From an uncultured Lachnospiraceae bacterium (GTDB taxonomy: Bacteria; Bacillota_A; Clostridia; Lachnospirales; Lachnospiraceae): a stretch of DNA of 7,865 nt. The translations under genes and the position numbers were made by a program. Of this stretch, positions 6,262-7,865 are shown piece by piece (the stretch's first letter is position 1; each line of letters begins with the position of its first letter). The notes beneath the pieces are model-generated. The model saw only the letters and a program-made list of their open reading frames with translations. It was not told where the DNA came from and ran no database searches. Location: the NCBI GenBank assembly GCA_902766415.1, contig CACXDR010000187.1, positions 1-7,865 of the forward strand, given 5' to 3'.

Positions 6262-6957
6262 TCAGACCGGTATATCCGTTGCCGACGAATCCCTGACACG
6301 CTTCAGGGCGCGCAGGTCGAGCCAGATCACGTAGAAAACGAAGAAAATGCCGAGCAGCGCGCTCTGGGTGCTCAGGACAAAGTCATAGGTCCCGTGGAGG
6401 ATCAGCGGGATCCACAGCGCGCACTTAAGGAAGGACCGGCTCCCTCCCGCATCTCCGAGGTTCGCGAGGCGTTTTGCCTCTCCGTAGTAATAGCCCATGA
6501 TGATGCCGAAGGTGCAGTGGCCCGGGATACTGGTCACAGCGCGCACGACCGCCACAACGATCCCCCCCACGCCGGAGGAAAAGACGTACATGACGTTCTC
6601 AAGCAGCGCGAAGCCGAGCGATACGGCCGCGCAGTAGACGATGCCGTCGAAGCGGTAATTGAATTCCGGATTTCTCCAGGTGATGTTCTTTGCGGCAAGA
6701 TACTTGAAGCCTTCCTCGCTGAGACCGACGCAGAGGAAGTTCACCGCGAGAAGGAACAGGGTCCCGCTCCCGAAAACGGCCTGCGCGATGCCGATCAGGA
6801 TCCGCTCCGCGATGGCGCACGGAAATGTGATCAGCATGCCCGCAAGAAGGAGCTTCCACACGAGCTTCTTCGGCTCCTTTTCGATCTTGTCCAGGTTATA
6901 GATCCGGTACATCAGGTACAGCGGCGGGACGACCGCGACCATAAGAAGTATCGACAT
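6262..6957 (-). CDS. PrsW-family intramembrane metalloprotease
   Basis: A 231-residue multi-pass membrane protein with the hallmark motifs of the PrsW/CPBP-like family: EExxK at 81-85 (EEGFK), FxxxEN at 116-121 (FALLEN), a PGH at 145-147 and HxxxD at 188-192 (HGTYD). These are the proposed metal and catalytic residues, and all are intact. Hydrophobic segments lie at about 2-18, 34-50, 53-79, 104-125, 130-145, 178-195 and 199-213. B. subtilis PrsW performs the first cut of the anti-sigma factor RsiW. The wider family is mostly uncharacterised, so the substrate here is unknown. No sigma/anti-sigma gene lies in the window. AAGGAG (6965-6970) stands 7 nt before the ATG at 6957, and a good promoter lies 33 nt upstream. 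It is divergent from the CarD-like gene. The last residues, rich in Arg, are predicted to be cytoplasmic. Confidence 0.88.
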   Translation of the reverse strand: MSILLMVAVVPPLYLMYRIYNLDKIEKEPKKLVWKLLLAGMLITFPCAIAERILIGIAQAVFGSGTLFLLAVNFLCVGLSEEGFKYLAAKNITWRNPEFNYRFDGIVYCAAVSLGFALLENVMYVFSSGVGGIVVAVVRAVTSIPGHCTFGIIMGYYYGEAKRLANLGDAGGSRSFLKCALWIPLILHGTYDFVLSTQSALLGIFFVFYVIWLDLRALKRVRDSSATDIPV

Positions 6958-6989
6958 AAATGCTCTCCTTTTCCTGTTTTTTCAAGAAA

Positions 6990-7018
6990 AGTATAAACGT
7001 GCCGGGCGGGAAAAACAA
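6990..7018 (-). promoter_or_regulatory. Promoter of the PrsW-family gene
   Basis: On the minus strand TTGTTT (7013-7018) and TATACT (6990-6995) are 17 nt apart. The predicted start is near 6983, giving a leader of about 26 nt before the ATG at 6957. Confidence 0.7.
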
Positions 7019-7058
7019 CCGATGAGCACCTTCTCAGATGAAGCAGAAATGACTTTTT

Positions 7059-7088
7059 CTTACATCTTCCGTTGTAAAGTGCTAAAAT
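7059..7088 (+). promoter_or_regulatory. Promoter of the CarD-family gene
   Basis: TAAAAT (7083-7088) is a good -10 box. CTTACA (7059-7064, 18-nt spacer) or TTACAT (7060-7065, 17-nt spacer) serves as -35. The predicted start near 7095 leaves a very short leader carrying GGAGGT at 7099-7104. The -10 boxes of this promoter and the divergent protease promoter are under 90 nt apart, with the two -35 elements about 40 nt apart. Confidence 0.65.
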
Positions 7089-7110
7089 GTTAACCAGTGG
7101 AGGTAAAACT

Positions 7111-7629
7111 ATGTATAATGTCAACGATCTGGTCGTATATGAAGGCTCCGGCGTGTGTAAGGTCGAGGACATCCGCGACATGACCTTTTCCGATGCTGCC
7201 CCGAAGGCTTACTATGTCCTGAGGCCTCTCTTCTCAAATGACGGCACCATCTACACGCCGGTCGGAAACAACAAGGTCACGCTCCGCCCGGTCATCACGA
7301 AGGAGGAGGCGGTCGAGATCATCCGCCATATCCCGGAAACGGAGGTCTGCTCCTTCGACGGGCTCCGTCCGGTCGAGCTTGAAAACCAGTACCGTAAGGC
7401 CTCCGCAAGCCACTGCCTGAAGGATATGATCCCGCTGATCATGGCGATCCATAAGAAGACCCGTGCGGTAAAGCGGGCCGGGAAAAAAGTCAGCGAGGTG
7501 GACGGGCGGTATCTTAAGAAGCTGAGCGACCTGATCAACGGCGAGCTTTCCATTGCGCTCGGGATCGCGAAGGACGAGGTTCCGGAGTATATCGCGGAGG
7601 CGGTAAAGAAGGAAAAAGAAAAGAAATAA
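7111..7629 (+). CDS. CarD/CdnL-family RNA polymerase-binding transcription regulator
   Basis: A 172-residue cytosolic protein. The N-terminal third (about 1-60, beginning MYNVNDLVVYEGSGVCKVED) matches the CarD/TRCF RNA polymerase-interaction domain, a Tudor-like fold that binds the beta subunit. The rest (about 64-165) is helical and basic (for example HKKTRAVKRAGKK at 114-126), as in the CarD DNA-binding domain that contacts the upstream edge of the promoter bubble. The tail is a Lys/Glu-rich stretch. Known CarD/CdnL proteins stabilise open complexes and tune housekeeping (often rRNA) promoters. Many Firmicutes carry several shorter paralogs of unclear role. The start at 7111 is chosen because GGAGGT (7099-7104) sits 6 nt before it. 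The in-frame ATG at 7087 overlaps the -10 box and lacks a ribosome binding site. It is followed by the palindromic element, which probably terminates it. Confidence 0.9.
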   Translation: MYNVNDLVVYEGSGVCKVEDIRDMTFSDAAPKAYYVLRPLFSNDGTIYTPVGNNKVTLRPVITKEEAVEIIRHIPETEVCSFDGLRPVELENQYRKASASHCLKDMIPLIMAIHKKTRAVKRAGKKVSEVDGRYLKKLSDLINGELSIALGIAKDEVPEYIAEAVKKEKEKK

Positions 7630-7693
7630 AACGGCTGACGCGAAGCTTATGAGAAGCGGCGACTGACGCGAAGCAATGTTGAAGCGACGACTC

Positions 7694-7726
7694 GGGAGGG
7701 GAAGTGCTGTAAGCACTTCCCCTCCC
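7694..7726. repeat. Perfect 15-bp hairpin I inside the palindromic element
   Basis: Arm 7694-7708 (GGGAGGGGAAGTGCT) is the exact reverse complement of 7712-7726, with a GTA loop. ACGA at 7687-7690 could add four more pairs with TCGT at 7727-7730 over a 3-nt bulge, competing with the outer stem. No T-run follows on either strand, so alone it is not a classical terminator. Confidence 0.9.
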
Positions 7727-7727
7727 T

Positions 7728-7753
7728 CGTGTCACGGCATTCGCCGTGACACG
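7728..7753. repeat. Perfect 11-bp hairpin II inside the palindromic element
   Basis: CGTGTCACGGC (7728-7738) and GCCGTGACACG (7743-7753) pair perfectly around an ATTC loop. It abuts hairpin I (one base between) and hairpin III (no gap), which suits coaxial stacking in a branched fold. Confidence 0.9.
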
Positions 7754-7818
7754 GACTGACAAGAGAGGAGCCTGAGAGAGCATGCTAGCATGCTTCTCCG
7801 GCTCCTCTCTTGTCAGTC
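7754..7818. repeat. Long hairpin III (19-bp stem with inner palindrome)
   Basis: Arms 7754-7772 and 7800-7818 are perfectly complementary over 19 bp, with AGAGAGGAGCC within the left arm. The apical part holds a 16-nt self-complementary sequence (7779-7794, AGCATGCTAGCATGCT), so most of the 65 nt can pair. The outermost four pairs use 7815-7818, which the large outer stem also needs, so the two helices can exchange bases. Confidence 0.9.
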
Positions 7819-7865
7819 GTCGCTTCTCATTGCTTCGCGTCAGTTTTTGAACGAATGTATCGGGC

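Larger units (their letters stand above)
7635..7848. repeat. Composite palindromic repeat element (branched cloverleaf-like) after the CarD gene
   Basis: Two direct 28-nt units abut at 7635-7662 and 7663-7690 (both start CTGACGCGAAGC). A third, inverted, 27-nt copy lies at 7817-7843. The second unit pairs with the inverted copy over 29 bp (7662-7678 with 7828-7844; 7681-7692 with 7815-7826; a small TT/T internal loop between). Three hairpins lie inside: 7694-7726 (15 bp, 3-nt loop), 7728-7753 (11 bp, 4-nt loop) and 7754-7818 (19 bp plus an inner palindrome). The outer stem is followed by TTTTT (7844-7848). The whole could fold as a four-way junction and end transcription. It may be a MITE-like or REP-like repeat family, or a structured 3' RNA. 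Confidence 0.85.

Noticed and set aside
6081..6299. 72-codon minus-strand open frame downstream of the protease gene
   Set aside because: It overlaps the protease 3' end, runs straight through that gene's terminator hairpin and shows no family features.
7087..7110. Upstream ATG extending the CarD-like protein by eight residues
   Set aside because: This ATG overlaps the -10 box. The GGAGGT site is correctly spaced only for the ATG at 7111, where CarD homology begins.
7234..7783. Minus-strand open frames across the CarD gene and palindromic element (7234-7716 and 7535-7783)
   Set aside because: One is antisense to CarD. The other is read through nested hairpins. Neither has a motif or ribosome binding site.
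7635..7843. CRISPR array
   Set aside because: There are only two direct units, and they abut without spacers. The third is inverted. This is a palindromic element, not repeat-spacer architecture.

Overview
The window looks like a piece of a GC-rich Bacillota (Firmicutes) chromosome, most likely a Lachnospiraceae-type gut clostridium. This is inference. It rests on a TmcAL-like tRNA(Met) cytidine acetate ligase (a Firmicutes enzyme), a CarD/CdnL-type RNA polymerase-binding regulator of the size common in that group, strong AGGAGG-type ribosome binding sites, consensus sigma-A promoters, and U-tailed terminators. The coding DNA is GC-rich with G/C-rich third positions, and the regulatory gaps are AT-rich.

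Layout. (1) 1-274, plus strand: the last 90 codons of tmcAL, closed by a strong bidirectional terminator (287-336). (2) 515-5880, minus strand: a four-gene cluster transcribed from a near-consensus promoter at 6005-6033. The order of transcription is an AbgT-family transporter (4327-5880), two paralogous M20D amidohydrolases (3027-4220 and 1849-3030) and a third, divergent M20 amidohydrolase (515-1852). The three hydrolase genes are joined by 4-nt ATGA stop/start overlaps. The transporter is separated from them by 106 nt holding a long GC-rich hairpin. (3) 6262-6957, minus strand: a PrsW-family membrane protease with its own promoter and terminator. (4) 7111-7629, plus strand: a CarD-family regulator, divergent from the protease gene, with its own promoter. 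(5) 7635-7848: an elaborate palindromic element made of two direct 28-nt repeats, an inverted third copy and three internal perfect hairpins, ending in a T-run.

How it may work together. The AbgT family is known for p-aminobenzoyl-glutamate (and related aromatic amide) transport, and M20 enzymes AbgA/AbgB cleave p-aminobenzoyl-glutamate in Escherichia coli. The cluster therefore reads as an uptake-and-deconjugation operon for N-acyl (probably aroyl) amino acids, with three hydrolases that may differ in substrate or form a heteromer. The exact substrate cannot be read from sequence. The PrsW/CarD pair looks like an independent regulatory or stress locus.

The most unusual items are the branched palindromic element after the CarD gene, the triple-hydrolase AbgT operon with its structured 5' leader, and the intercistronic hairpin that could set transporter to hydrolase ratios.
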